From Phytohabitans rumicis (lineage in GTDB: Bacteria; Actinomycetota; Actinomycetes; Mycobacteriales; Micromonosporaceae): 64,000 bases of DNA. A program made the translations under genes and the position numbers. Position 1 is the stretch's first letter; each line of letters starts with the position of its first letter. The notes under the pieces are model-generated. The model was not told the origin of the DNA. It worked only from the letters and a program-made list of their open reading frames with translations, and searched no databases. Positions 25,144 to 35,234 of the stretch are shown here, in pieces. The stretch covers positions 9,415,316 through 9,479,315 of the forward strand of contig NZ_BLPG01000001.1 of assembly GCF_011764445.1 (NCBI RefSeq), in the 5' to 3' direction.

Positions 25144-25971
25144 ATGACTGATAACGGGACCTACCTGGTAACCGGCGGCACCGGCAAGACCGGCCGCCGC
25201 GTCCTGAGCCGCCTGGGCGCGCGCGGCCTCGCGGTCCGCGCCGGCTCCCGCTCCATGCGGCCGCCCTTCGACTGGAACGCCGACCCGGCCACCTGGAAGC
25301 CGCTGCTGGACGGCGTCAGCGCCGCCTACATCACGTACTACCCGGACCTGGCGTTCCCCGGCGCCGCGGAGTCGATCCGGGCGCTGGCCCAACTGGCGGA
25401 GCAGGCCGGCGTCCGCCGGCTGGTGCTGTTGTCCGGCCGCGGCGAGGAGGAGGCCGAGGTCGCCGAGCAAGGGGTACGCGAGTCCGCGCTGGAGTGGACC
25501 GTGGTGCGCTCGACGTGGTTCGCCCAGGACTTCACCGAGCACTTCCTGCTCCCGCCGGTGCTGACCGGGGTGATCGCGCTGCCGACCGACGTACCGGAGC
25601 CGTTCGTCGACCTGGCCGACGTCGCGGACGTGGTGGTCGCCGCGCTGACCGAGGACGGGCACCACGGCAGGACGTACGAGCTGACCGGGCCGCGGCTGGT
25701 GACGTTCGCGGAGGCCGCGGAGCTGATCTCGGCGGCCTCCGGCCGCCCGGTGCGGTTCGAGCCGGTGACGCCGCAGGAGTGCACGGCCCGGATGATCGCC
25801 GAGGGCGTGCCGGCCGAGGAGGCGGCGGGCCTGACCGACCTGTTCTCCCGCATCCTCGACAGCCGCAACGCCCACGTCACGGACGACGTCAAGGCGGTCA
25901 CCGGCCGGGACGCCCGGGACTTCGCCGACTTCGTGCGCGACGCCGCGGCCAGCGGGGTGTGGCGCGCCTAG
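25144..25971 (+). CDS. NAD(P)H-binding protein, NmrA/SDR family
   Basis: A 275-residue Rossmann protein. The cofactor motif is YLVTGGTGKTGRRVLSRLGA at the N-terminus; VRRLVLLSGRGEEEAEVAEQ lies at the fifth strand and VDLADVADVVVAAL is typical of NmrA-like proteins. No Tyr-Lys catalytic pair is obvious, so it may be a redox sensor or a quinone-type reductase. ATG 25144 was chosen; a longer frame adds a leader reading into the promoter. It is divergent from the AraC regulator and overlaps the stop of the GT2 gene by four bases at its end. Confidence 0.85.
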   Translation: MTDNGTYLVTGGTGKTGRRVLSRLGARGLAVRAGSRSMRPPFDWNADPATWKPLLDGVSAAYITYYPDLAFPGAAESIRALAQLAEQAGVRRLVLLSGRGEEEAEVAEQGVRESALEWTVVRSTWFAQDFTEHFLLPPVLTGVIALPTDVPEPFVDLADVADVVVAALTEDGHHGRTYELTGPRLVTFAEAAELISAASGRPVRFEPVTPQECTARMIAEGVPAEEAAGLTDLFSRILDSRNAHVTDDVKAVTGRDARDFADFVRDAAASGVWRA

Positions 25972-27284
25972 CGCACGCTCAGCACCGTCACCTGCGGGTA
26001 CTGCGCCAACTCGACCTTGAGCGACGGGTGCAGCAGGTCCGCCAGGTACGGCAGGTCGGTGACGAAGGGGAGCGGGAGCAGTGAGGCCGGGTCCAGCGCG
26101 GTGCGGGAGGCCACCAGGTCGATGCGGTCGGCCTTCCGCAGCCCTTTGGTGAGGTGCAGGCTCAGGTCCTCCGGCAGCAGGAAGCGCCACAGGTCGACGT
26201 TGACCAGCACGTCGAACTGGCCGGCCTTGAAGTCGTGCAGCATCAGCCCGACCCGGTGCCAGTTGGTCTCGCCGAGCGGGGCGTCGTGGTCGAACGTGTA
26301 CGAGCCGGGCCCCAGCGGGAGCTTCGCCACCCCGAAGCCGATCGCCAGCGCGCTGCCGGCGGCGAGGGTCTCCCGCAGCGGCGCCGGCAGGTGGTCGGGC
26401 CGGCCCAGACCCTCGCGCCGGCAGGCGGCGACCGCGTCCCCGTACAGGCGGACCCGGCCCATCACCTGCCCGAGCGTGCCCTGGCTGTGCATGGCCTCGA
26501 ACTCGTACCGGGGGTGTTTGCGGGCCACGTAGCGCAGGTTGTCCATGGTGCCGAGCAGTTCGCCGGTGCGGCGGTAGTGCGGCAGGTGGTACGCCACGGC
26601 GTCCCGGTCCACCTCGAACAGGTCGGGCGGCCCGCCGTGGTGATGGAAGACCCGGTAGAACATCTCGTTGTCCTCCAGGCCCCACTTGACCATCGTCTCG
26701 TCGAACCCGCCGGCGGCCAGGAAGGTGGCCCGGTCCACGGAGGCGTTGTGGGTGAAGCCGAGCAGCCACGGCGCCCGGCGGAAGTCCTGCCAGTGCTGCG
26801 GCAGGCTGCAGTGCGCGTCGCGCGGGTCGCCGCGGTAGTGGTCGACCAGCGGCGCGGCGGGGATCTCGCCGCGGCGCAGCGCGTCGCCGGCCGCCCAGTC
26901 GCAGTCGAGCCGCCGGCCCAGCAGCACGCCCGGCCGGCCCGCCCGGCTCGCGTGGAACGCCCAGTGCCGGCGGATCAGGTCCGGGTGGGCCACCGTGTCG
27001 GAGTCGAGGAAGACCAGCACGGCGGCGCGGGCGTGGGCGGCCCCGGCGTTGCGGTTGGCCGAGCGGCCGCGGTTGCGCTCGTCGCGTACGCACCGCACGT
27101 CGATGCGGTCCGCGTACTTGTCGACGACGGGCGCGAGCGGGGCCGCCGAGCCGTCGTCGGCGACGACCACTTCGAACTCGCCGGGCGGCATGGTCTGCCG
27201 GGCGAGGGAACCGAGGGTGACGTCCAACTCCGCGGCGTTCTCGAAGGCGGGCACCACCACGCTCAATCGAGGCGGGCTTGGCAC
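25968..27284 (-). CDS. GT2-family glycosyltransferase
   Basis: About 438 residues. The N-terminal GT-A domain reads RLSVVVPAFENAAELDVTLG, VVVADDGSAAPL and LVFLDSDTVAHPDL (DxD metal motif), then GGFDETMVKWGLEDNEMFYR, the galactosyltransferase-like acceptor motif. The C-terminal ~170 residues (LPAPLRETLAAGSALAIGFG) are a separate domain of unknown role. GTG 27284 was taken because the conserved domain begins five residues later. A cell-wall or secondary-metabolite sugar transfer role is likely. It ends convergent with the NmrA-like gene. Confidence 0.82.
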   Translation of the reverse strand: MPSPPRLSVVVPAFENAAELDVTLGSLARQTMPPGEFEVVVADDGSAAPLAPVVDKYADRIDVRCVRDERNRGRSANRNAGAAHARAAVLVFLDSDTVAHPDLIRRHWAFHASRAGRPGVLLGRRLDCDWAAGDALRRGEIPAAPLVDHYRGDPRDAHCSLPQHWQDFRRAPWLLGFTHNASVDRATFLAAGGFDETMVKWGLEDNEMFYRVFHHHGGPPDLFEVDRDAVAYHLPHYRRTGELLGTMDNLRYVARKHPRYEFEAMHSQGTLGQVMGRVRLYGDAVAACRREGLGRPDHLPAPLRETLAAGSALAIGFGVAKLPLGPGSYTFDHDAPLGETNWHRVGLMLHDFKAGQFDVLVNVDLWRFLLPEDLSLHLTKGLRKADRIDLVASRTALDPASLLPLPFVTDLPYLADLLHPSLKVELAQYPQVTVLSVR

Positions 27285-27400
27285 GCGGTCAGCATAGGCA
27301 GGAGGACCTTGAAGAGCGCTCGAACCCGGCGTGAGCGGGGCGCCTCGCCCGTACGGCGAGTGCACTATGGACGAAAGGCCGTTAACCTGAATGCAATCGT

Positions 27401-28537
27401 ATGCGTGTTAGTCTGGCGCTGATGTCGCCAGCACGAGGTTCCCGATCGAAGCCGGACGACGCACCCGGGCAGAAAGAGCCGCCGCCGCCCCCGCCGGCCC
27501 CACCCGCGGTCCGGCGCTCCGTCGCGACGATGCGTGACATCGCGGAGGCCGCGGAGGTCTCCCAGAGCACCGTGTCCCGGGTCCTGAGCAACGTCCCGAC
27601 CGCCGTCCCGATCGCGCCGGCCACCCGGGAGCGGGTGATCCAGGCGTCCCGCCGGCTCGGCTACCGGCCCAACCCGCTGGCCCGCGGCCTGCGCGGCGCC
27701 TCCACCAACCTGCTCGGCGCCGTGGTACGCGACTTCAGCGACCCGTTCTACGCCGGCGCGGTCGAGGAGCTGGTCGTGGAGGCGATGGCGCACGGCTACA
27801 ACGTCGTGCTGGGGCACGTGCACGGCAAGCTCGACAAGGCCACCCCGCTGACCTCCGTGCTGGAGACCCGGCACACCGACGCGATCATCCTGCTCGGCGA
27901 CATGCAGGTACAGCCCCAGGTGGTCGACGACCTGCGGCATTCGCTCGTCCCGGTGGTGGCGCTGTGGCAGGGCACCAGCCCGCTGGAGTTCCCGACCGCG
28001 GACACCGACGACCGGGCCGGCATCCAGGCCGGGCTGGCCCACCTCACGTCCCTCGGGCACCGCCGGATCGCGTTCGTCAGCGCCGAACTGCCCGGCGAGT
28101 ACCGGGTCCGGGAGGACGCCTACCTCGACTTCATGCGCGAGCGGTTCGGCGGCGCGCCGGACGGCTACCTGGAGCGCTGCTCCAACACCCTGGCCGGCGG
28201 CGACGCGGCGACCCGCCGCCTGCTGGCGCTGGCCGAGCCGCCCACGGCGGTCGCCACCGCCACCGACCTGGTCGCCATCGGCGTCCTGCACGCCGCGCAC
28301 GCGCAAGGCGCCACCGTGCCCGACCGGCTCTCCGTGGTCGGCTTCGACGACATCCTCATCGCCAGCCACACGGTGCCCGCGCTGACCACCCTGCGCATGC
28401 CGATCAAGGAGATCATCCGGTACGCCCTCGGGCGCGCGGTCACGCTGGCCCGCGAGCCGGACGCGGAGCGCGGCCCCAGCCTGGAGGTCTTCGCCCCCGA
28501 GCTGATCGTCCGCGAGTCCACCAAGCCGCTGCGCTAG
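27401..28537 (+). CDS. LacI-family transcriptional regulator
   Basis: A 378-residue protein. A Pro-rich leader of ~40 residues (PPPPPPAPPAVRRSVATM) precedes the LacI HTH MRDIAEAAEVSQSTVSRVLS, then the hinge RRLGYRPNPLARGLRG and a periplasmic-binding-type core (LLGAVVRDFSDPFYAGAVEE through FDDILIASHTVPALTTLRMP). ATG 27401 and 27422 are both possible; the conserved part starts about 27530. The long leader is unusual. No sugar gene is adjacent, so the regulon is unclear. Confidence 0.85.
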   Translation: MRVSLALMSPARGSRSKPDDAPGQKEPPPPPPAPPAVRRSVATMRDIAEAAEVSQSTVSRVLSNVPTAVPIAPATRERVIQASRRLGYRPNPLARGLRGASTNLLGAVVRDFSDPFYAGAVEELVVEAMAHGYNVVLGHVHGKLDKATPLTSVLETRHTDAIILLGDMQVQPQVVDDLRHSLVPVVALWQGTSPLEFPTADTDDRAGIQAGLAHLTSLGHRRIAFVSAELPGEYRVREDAYLDFMRERFGGAPDGYLERCSNTLAGGDAATRRLLALAEPPTAVATATDLVAIGVLHAAHAQGATVPDRLSVVGFDDILIASHTVPALTTLRMPIKEIIRYALGRAVTLAREPDAERGPSLEVFAPELIVRESTKPLR

Positions 28538-28657
28538 TTAGAGCCATTTGTTGCGGCGGAAGCCGACGTACATGGTCGCGGCGATGACGAGCATCAGGAC
28601 CAGGACCATGGGGTAGCCGTAGGTCCATTTCAGTTCGGGCATCTTGTCGAAGTTCAT
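28538..28657 (-). pseudogene. C-terminal remnant of CorA-type Mg2+ transporter
   Basis: A 39-codon frame reads MNFDKMPELKWTYGYPMVLV, then a hydrophobic stretch and FRRNKWL before TAA. This is the last transmembrane segment and terminus of CorA. The MN of the GMN selectivity motif is present but the preceding residue is Trp rather than Gly, and no CorA sequence continues upstream. It abuts the LacI stop codon. It is a scrap left by a deletion or rearrangement. Confidence 0.7.
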
Positions 28658-28734
28658 CCACCGCCGTCGGGTGCATAAAACCACGCGCGCGCTGTGGCGG
28701 CGGCCGCCGACTCCTTCGGCGTAGCCTCGACCCG

Positions 28735-30366
28735 GTGACTGCCCCCACCGCGGATCTGCTGTTCACCGGAGGTCCGGTGCTGCGCACGGCGACACGTGCC
28801 GGCACGGGTGCGTTGGCGGTCCGCGCTGGTCGGATCGTCGCGGTCGGTCACGACCTGACCGGCCTGGTCGGCCCGCGGACCGAGGTGGTCGATCTCGCGG
28901 GTCGGCTGCTGCTGCCGGGGTTCCAGGACGCACACGTCCACGCGGTGATGGGCGGGATGGAGCTTGGCCAGTGCGACCTGACCGGCACCACCGACCTGGA
29001 CGAGTATCTGCGGCGGGTCCGGCGCTACGCCGACGCGCACCCGAACGCGGAGTGGATCGTCGGCAGCGGCTGGTCGATGGAGACCTTTCCAGGCGGCGTT
29101 CCGACAAAAGAACCGCTTGACCGGGTCGTCGCGGACCGCCCGGTGTTCCTGACGAACCGGGACCACCACGGCGCCTGGGTCAACAGCCTCGCCCTGGAAC
29201 GCGCTGGGATCACCGCGGCCACCACAGACCCGGCCGACGGCGTGGTCAACCGGGATGTCGACGGCAATCCGGTGGGTGCGCTGCAGGAGGGCGCGGTACG
29301 CCTCGTCGCGTCGCTGCTGCCGGAGGTGACCCCGGCGGACCGGCTCGCCGGGCTGCTGCGCGCCCAGACGATGCTGCACTCGCTGGGCATCACCGCCTGG
29401 CAGGACGCCATGGTCGGCGCCACCAACGGCTACCCGGACATCACCGACGCGTACCTCACCGCGGCCCGGGACGGGCTGCTCACCGCGACCGTCGTCGGCG
29501 CGCTCTGGTGGGACCGGGACCGCGATGCCAGCCAGATCCCCGAACTGCTCGACAAGCGGGCCGCCCTCACCCTCGGCCGGCTGCGCTGCGGCACGGTGAA
29601 GATCATGCAGGACGGCGTCGCGGAGAACCACACCGCCGCGATGACCGCACCCTACCGCGACGCGTGCGGCCATCCGACCACCAACAGCGGCCTGAGCTTC
29701 GTCGACCCGGCCGCGTTGCGTGACCACGTGACCGCGCTGGACGCTCTCGACTTCCAGGTGCATTTCCACGCCCTCGGCGACCGCGCCGTCCGGGAGGCCC
29801 TCGACGCGGTTCAGGCGGCTCGGGCCGCGAACGGGTTCCGCGACACCCGACCACACCTCGCACACCTGCAGGTCGTACATCCGGACGATCTGCACCGCTT
29901 CGGCCAGCTCGGCGTTTCGGCGAACATACAGCCGCTCTGGGCCGCGCACGAACCGCAGATGGACGACCTGACCATCCCGTTCCTCGCCGCCGACCTGGCC
30001 GCCCGCCAGTACCCGTTCGGCGACCTACTGCGCTGCGGAGCGACCCTCGCCGCCGGCAGCGACTGGCCGGTCAGCAGTCCCGACCCGCTCCACGGCATCC
30101 ACGTCGCGGTCAACCGGCGCCACCTCGACGCGGACACCGACGTGTTCCTAGCCGAGCAACGCCTCGACCTGGGCACCGCGCTGGCCGCGTACACCGCCGG
30201 CAGCGCGTACGTGAACCACCTCGACGACACCGGGACGCTCCGGATCGGAAACCGGGCCGACCTCGTCGTGCTCGACAGCGACCCCTTCACGACGCCGCCC
30301 GAACAGATCGGCCACACCCGGGTCGCGCTCACCTACATCGGCGGGGCGCTCGTCTACGCCGCCTAA
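28735..30366 (+). CDS. Amidohydrolase family protein (YtcJ-like)
   Basis: A 543-residue metal-dependent hydrolase of the Amidohydro_3 group. The first metal motif is LLPGFQDAHVHAVMGG (HxH); the carboxylated-lysine region is CGTVKIMQDGVAENHTA. Further metal ligands are in VHFHALGDRAVREAL and RPHLAHLQVVHPDD, and the catalytic Asp in LAAGSDWPVSSPDPL. The C-terminal strand GNRADLVVLDSDPF closes the composite beta-sandwich. It is cytosolic, with unknown substrate. GTG 28735 is the start. It ends convergent with the response regulator, overlapping by four bases. Confidence 0.9.
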   Translation: MTAPTADLLFTGGPVLRTATRAGTGALAVRAGRIVAVGHDLTGLVGPRTEVVDLAGRLLLPGFQDAHVHAVMGGMELGQCDLTGTTDLDEYLRRVRRYADAHPNAEWIVGSGWSMETFPGGVPTKEPLDRVVADRPVFLTNRDHHGAWVNSLALERAGITAATTDPADGVVNRDVDGNPVGALQEGAVRLVASLLPEVTPADRLAGLLRAQTMLHSLGITAWQDAMVGATNGYPDITDAYLTAARDGLLTATVVGALWWDRDRDASQIPELLDKRAALTLGRLRCGTVKIMQDGVAENHTAAMTAPYRDACGHPTTNSGLSFVDPAALRDHVTALDALDFQVHFHALGDRAVREALDAVQAARAANGFRDTRPHLAHLQVVHPDDLHRFGQLGVSANIQPLWAAHEPQMDDLTIPFLAADLAARQYPFGDLLRCGATLAAGSDWPVSSPDPLHGIHVAVNRRHLDADTDVFLAEQRLDLGTALAAYTAGSAYVNHLDDTGTLRIGNRADLVVLDSDPFTTPPEQIGHTRVALTYIGGALVYAA

Positions 30367-31025
30367 CTGCGTAGGCCGGCCTGGTATGCGATGACGACGA
30401 GTTGGGCGCGGTCGCGGGCGTCGAGCTTGGTCATCGCGTGGTTGACGTGCGTCTTGACCGTCAGCGGGCTGAGGGTGAAGTGGTCGGCGATCTCGGCGTT
30501 CGACATGCCGGTGGCGACGAGGGCGACGATCTCGCGTTCCCGGTCGGTCAGGACGGCGAGGAGGTCGGCGGTCGGGGCCGGGGCGCGGTCGTTCAGCGCG
30601 AGGTAGCGGGCGATCAGCCCGCGGGTGGCGGCGGGGGACAGCAGGGCCTCGCCGCGGGCGACGGTGCGGATCGCGTCGATGAGGGCTTCCGGGCGGGCGC
30701 CTTTGCCGAGGAATCCGCTCGCGCCGGCGCGCAGCGCCTCGAAGACGTACTCGTCGACCTCGAAGGTGGTGAGGATCAGCACCTTTACCCCGGCCAGATC
30801 CGGGTCGGCGGAGATCCGGCGGGTCGCGGCGAGGCCGTCGAGGTCGGGCATGCGGATGTCCATGAGAACGACGTCGGCGCGGGCTTGGCGGGCCAGTCGC
30901 ACGGCCTGGGCGCCGGTCGCGGCTTCGCCGACGACGGTGAGGTCGGGGGCGCTGTCGACCATCAGGCGTAGGCCGCCGCGCACGATGTCCTGGTCGTCGG
31001 CGAGCAGCACGCGTACGGCGGTCAC
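30363..31025 (-). CDS. NarL/FixJ-family response regulator
   Basis: A 220-residue protein. The receiver domain starts RVLLADDQDIVRGGLRLMVD; the phospho-acceptor Asp is in VVLMDIRMPDLDG; Thr and Lys switch residues are in LILTTF and GKGARPEAL. The C-terminal LuxR HTH is LTDREREIVALVATGMSNAE followed by IADHFTLSPLTVKTHVNHAM. GTG 31025 overlaps the histidine-kinase stop by four bases (GTGA), so the pair is translationally coupled. Confidence 0.93.
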   Translation of the reverse strand: MTAVRVLLADDQDIVRGGLRLMVDSAPDLTVVGEAATGAQAVRLARQARADVVLMDIRMPDLDGLAATRRISADPDLAGVKVLILTTFEVDEYVFEALRAGASGFLGKGARPEALIDAIRTVARGEALLSPAATRGLIARYLALNDRAPAPTADLLAVLTDREREIVALVATGMSNAEIADHFTLSPLTVKTHVNHAMTKLDARDRAQLVVIAYQAGLRS

Positions 31026-32236
31026 GAGGTCGCACCGGCCGCGGTGGGCAGTTCGGCGGTGACCCGGAAGCCGCCTTCGGGGCGAGGGCTGGCGGAGAGC
31101 CGGCCGCCGAGTGCGGCGGCTCGCTCCCGCATGCCGATGATGCCGTGGCCCATCGTGCCGGCCTCGCCAGCCGGTGCCTGTGCCCCGTCGTCCTCCACCG
31201 TCAGCGCCAGCGTCCCGGGCCGGAAGGCGAGACGGATGGATGCGGAGGCTCCGGCCGCGTGCTTGGCGGAGTTGGTCAGGGATTCCTGGATCAGCCGGTA
31301 CGCGGTGAGGTCGACGGCGTCGGGCAGCGGCCTGGCCGGGCCGGTGACGTCGCAGGTTACCCGCAGCCCGGAGGCGGTGAAGGAGGCGATCAGCTCGTTG
31401 AGCCGGCTGAGCCGTCCGGCCGGCTCGACGGGTTCGTGCTCGCCGGGCTGGCGGAGCAGGCCAACGGTGAGCTTGAGCTCGGCGAGCGCGGCCTCGCTGG
31501 CGTTCTGGATGTGCTCCAGGGACTCCCGGGCCTTGGCGGGGTCCTTTTCGAGCAGGAAGGTCATGGCGCCGGCCTGCACGTTGATGAGGGCTACCTGGTG
31601 GCCGACGGCGTCGTGGAGTTCGCGGGCGATCCGTAGCCGTTCGGCCTGGACACGGCGGCGGGCCTCGTCCTCGCGGCTCTGTTCCGCGCGCCGGGCCCGC
31701 TCTACGAGCATGGCCCGCTGCGCGCGGTTGGCCCGGATGGCTTGCCCGAGGGCGGCCGCCGCCACGACCCATGCGAGTGCCGCGAGGTTGGCCAGTTCGA
31801 GCCTTCCTTCGAGGGCGGCCGTAACGCTGCCGGCCAGCGCGAGTGCGCCACTGACGGCGATGGTCGCGGCGAGCACTGCGGTCTTTTCACTGAGCACGGA
31901 GAAGACGAGCATCGCCAGGATCAGGGCGGGTCGGGCGGGGGAGTCGGCTGGTCCGGTCGGCTTCATGGCGATCGCGCCCACGGTCGCGGTGGCCAGAATG
32001 AGCCAGGTCGGCCAGTGCCGGGCGGGGACGACGACGAAGCTGGCCGAGACCACCGCGCCGGTGATGTATACGGCGGGCGTGAGCGCGGTCGAGCTCGATG
32101 TCGCAGCGGCCAGGATGGTGAGGAGGAAGACCAAGCCGGCCCCCGCCGCGCGGAAGGCGGTGGGATGCGCGGTGGCCAGCCGGCGCATGCGGTCGCCGAC
32201 TGGTATCAGGCTCGTGGCCAGGTCTTTCGCTCCCAC
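31022..32236 (-). CDS. Sensor histidine kinase (NarL-type, HisKA_3)
   Basis: A ~404-residue membrane kinase. About five hydrophobic segments (residues ~20-150) form the input region. The dimerisation helix carries the phospho-His in RIARELHDAVGHQVALINVQ. The ATPase domain has SLTNSAKHA (N box), LTVEDDGAQ (G1) and GHGIIGMRERAAALGGRL (G2). GTG 32236 is the chosen start, with alternatives within the first 20 codons. It is divergent from the MMPL transporter (200-bp gap), which may be a target of the two-component system. Confidence 0.9.
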   Translation of the reverse strand: MGAKDLATSLIPVGDRMRRLATAHPTAFRAAGAGLVFLLTILAAATSSSTALTPAVYITGAVVSASFVVVPARHWPTWLILATATVGAIAMKPTGPADSPARPALILAMLVFSVLSEKTAVLAATIAVSGALALAGSVTAALEGRLELANLAALAWVVAAAALGQAIRANRAQRAMLVERARRAEQSREDEARRRVQAERLRIARELHDAVGHQVALINVQAGAMTFLLEKDPAKARESLEHIQNASEAALAELKLTVGLLRQPGEHEPVEPAGRLSRLNELIASFTASGLRVTCDVTGPARPLPDAVDLTAYRLIQESLTNSAKHAAGASASIRLAFRPGTLALTVEDDGAQAPAGEAGTMGHGIIGMRERAAALGGRLSASPRPEGGFRVTAELPTAAGATS

Positions 32237-32438
32237 GAGCTGACAGTAGGCAACCGGGTGGCGGGGCGGCAAACAATCTACTGCGAGCGCGGTAGGCAGC
32301 ACCTGGTCGCCACCGCGATCGCGGTGGGTGCGGTCGCCGCGTCAGGCCGATGACGGGTACGGCCGTGCTGGCGAACGATGCGAGGGTCGCATTTCCGCGG
32401 AAGCGGACAGCGACCCCGTACGCCGCAAACAGGGAGAA

Positions 32439-34630
32439 ATGAGCATGGCTTCGTTCCTATACCGGTTGGGCCGGTTCGCGTTCCGCCGCCGGTGGTCGGT
32501 GACCGCGGTGTGGTTGGCGGTCCTGGGGGCCGCGCTGATCGGCGCGCTCACCCTGTCCGGGCCGACGCAGGAGTCGTTCAGCATTCCGGGCACGCCGGCG
32601 CAGAAGGCGATCGACCTGCTCGCCGAGCGGTTCCCGCAGGCGTCGGCCGACGGCGCCACCGCGCGCGTGGTCTTCGCGGCACCCGCCGCGAAGACGCTCA
32701 GCGACCCGGCGTACCGGCAGGCGATCGAGACCGCGGTCGCCGACCTGAAGCAGGCACCGCAGGTCGCCTCGGTCAACGACCCGTTCACCTCCGGCGCGGT
32801 CAACCCGGCCGGCACGATCGGGTTCGCCCAGGCCAGCTTCCAGGTACCGTCGGACGACCTCACCGACGGCGCCCGTGACGCGGTCACCGCGGTGGTGGAC
32901 CAGGCCCGTGCGAGCGGGCTGACCGTCGAGGTCGGCGGTGACGCCCTCGAGCCCCCGGCCAACATGGGCGTCGGGGAGATCATCGGCGTGATCGTCGCCG
33001 CGGTCGTGCTGCTCATCACGTTCGGTTCGCTGGTCGCCGCCGGACTGCCGCTGCTGACCGCGATCCTCGGCATCGGGATCGGGATCGGCGCCATCACCAT
33101 GCTCTCCGGCTTCGTCGACCTGTCGTCCAAGACCCCGATCCTTGCGCTGATGCTCGGCCTGGCCGTCGCGATCGACTACGCCCTGTTCATCGTCTCCCGG
33201 TACCGGCACGAACTGGCCGCCGGCCACGAGCCGCACGAGGCCGTCGGCCGCGCGGTCGGCACCGCCGGCTCGGCCGTGGTCTTCGCCGGCCTCACCGTGA
33301 TCATCGCCCTGGCTGCGCTGACGGTGGTCGGCATCCCGTTCCTGGCCCAGATGGGCCTGGCCGCCGCGTTCACCGTCGCGGTCGCCGTGGTCATCGCGCT
33401 CACCCTGCTGCCGGCGCTGCTCGGCTTCGCCGGGCGCCGCATCCTCGGCAAGCGCTTCCGCGACCCGAGGCTTCCGGCGCGACCAGCTTCGGCACCCGCT
33501 GGGCCCGCGCGGTCACCCGCCGCCCGGTGGCCGCACTGCTGATCGCCGTCGTCGGGCTCGGCGTGGTCGCGGTCCCGACCCTCGACCTGCATCTCGGGAT
33601 GCCCGACGACAGCACCGCCGCCCCCGACACCACCCAGCGCAAGGCGTACGACCTGCTCTCGGCCGGGTTCGGCAAGGGCTTCAACGGGCCACTCATCGTC
33701 GCGGTCGACGCGCCCGCCGGCACCGTACAGACGGCTGCCGACCAGGTCGCCGGACAGATCCGTGGCCTCGACAACGTTGACGCGGTCACGGAACCGGTGC
33801 TGAACCAGGCCGGTGACACGGCCATCCTGACCGTCATCCCCACAAGCGGCCCCAGCGACACCGCGACCGAGGACCTGGTCCGAGCCATCCGGCAACAAGA
33901 TGGCACCGCGGCCGGCGCGGCCATCGGTGTCACCGGCCTGACCGCCATCAACATCGACATGTCCGCCAAGCTCGGCGCCGCGCTGATCCCCTACCTCGCC
34001 ATCGTGGTCGGTCTCGCGTTCATCCTGCTCATGCTGGTCTTCCGGTCCCTGCTCGTGCCGGTCAAGGCCACGCTCGGGTTCCTGCTCAGCGTCGCGGCCA
34101 CCTTCGGCGCCGTCGTCGCGGTCTTCCAATGGGGCTGGCTCGCCGACGTCCTCGGCGTCGACCAGGTCGGACCCATCATCAGCTTCCTGCCGGTCGTCCT
34201 GATCGGGATCGTTTTCGGCCTCGCCATGGACTACCAGGTCTTCCTGGTCACCCGGATGCGCGAGGAGTACGTCCACGGCACCCCGCCGCGCGAAGCCGTG
34301 GTCGCCGGCTTCGGCCACGGCGCTCGGGTCGTCACCGCCGCCGCGATCATCATGATCAGCGTCTTCTCCGGCTTCATCCTCGCCCCGGACGCCATCATCA
34401 AGTCGGTCGGCTTCGCCCTCGGCATCGCCGTGCTCTTTGATGCCCTCATCGTCCGCATGACCATCGTTCCCGCCGTGATGACCCTGCTCGGTAAGACCGC
34501 GTGGTGGCTGCCGCGCTGGCTCGACAAGCTACTGCCCAATGTGGACGTCGAAGGCGAGAAGTTGCGTCACCAACTCGACGACGCGCCGGAGAGCTCACCC
34601 GTTCGCGCCGCCGAACACGCGTCCGCGTGA
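32439..34630 (+). pseudogene. MMPL-family RND transporter, one-base frameshift
   Basis: Restored length is about 730 residues with ~12 membrane segments. ATG 32439 follows AGGGAGA. The first half reads FLYRLGRFAFRRRWSVTAVW, AIDYALFIVSRYRHELAAGH and ends GRRILGKRFRDP. The second half, one frame back, resumes EASGATSFGTRWARAVTRRP and later MDYQVFLVTRMREEYVHGTP. One missing base at CCC 33464-33466 (GACCCGAGG; CCCC gives DPEASG) joins them. MMPL proteins export lipids or drugs by proton motive force; the target is unknown. The divergent two-component system is the likely regulator. The break looks like an undercall. Confidence 0.85.
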
Positions 34631-34922
34631 CCTCTACCGGTGGGCCCGCAGCACGCTCGCTCAACCTGTGCAGTTTCCCGAAACCATACGGCGTGCCGGC
34701 ATTGCCGATCCAGGTCGGCGGGTCGAGCCGGGCCGCCGCCCGCCGCGCCGGGCGCCGCGCGCCGGAAGCCAAGAAGATCACTGTCCATTGTGCATATTGT
34801 GTTCACCTGCGGTCGGCCACGGAACCCTATGCTGCGTGCTTCGTCGAAGGGGAGTTGCCCCCTGATCTTGGACACCTGAGACTTGGATCTTGATGGTCCA
34901 GGTGGACAGGAGTCCCTGACAG

Positions 34923-35234
34923 ATGGTGATGAAGCACTACCCGCCCGAGTTCAAGGCCGACGCGGTGGCGTTGTACCGGTCCCGGCCGGACGCGACGATC
35001 AAGTCGGTCGCCGACGACCTGGGCGTGAACCCGGAGACGCTCCGTAACTGGATTCGGCTAGCGGATGGGCGGCGCAGCGGCCCGGCGGTGATCCGGCCGG
35101 AAGCCGCGCCGGCGCCGGCTGGGTCGGTGGAGGCGGAGAACGCGCAGTTGCGTCGCCGTGTGCGGGAACTGGAGGAGGAACGCGACATCCTGCGTAAGGC
35201 GGCCCGGTATTTCGCCGGGGAGACGCGCTGGTGA
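34923..35234 (+). CDS. IS3-family transposase OrfA
   Basis: A 103-residue protein: HTH YPPEFKADAVALYRSRPDAT, then VADDLGVNPETLRNWIR, and a leucine-zipper helix ENAQLRRRVRELEEERDILR. It ends KAARYFAGETRW. Its TGA overlaps the GTG of orfB (GTGA), so orfB is read by coupling rather than by an evident slippery site. Confidence 0.92.
   Translation: MVMKHYPPEFKADAVALYRSRPDATIKSVADDLGVNPETLRNWIRLADGRRSGPAVIRPEAAPAPAGSVEAENAQLRRRVRELEEERDILRKAARYFAGETRW

Noticed and set aside
24808-27093. 761-codon minus-strand frame spanning three genes
   Set aside because: It crosses the AraC, NmrA-like and GT2 genes in other frames and has no recognisable domain.
27380-27420. Possible LacI operator around GCAATCGTATGC
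   Set aside because: The two arms match at only about four of ten positions.
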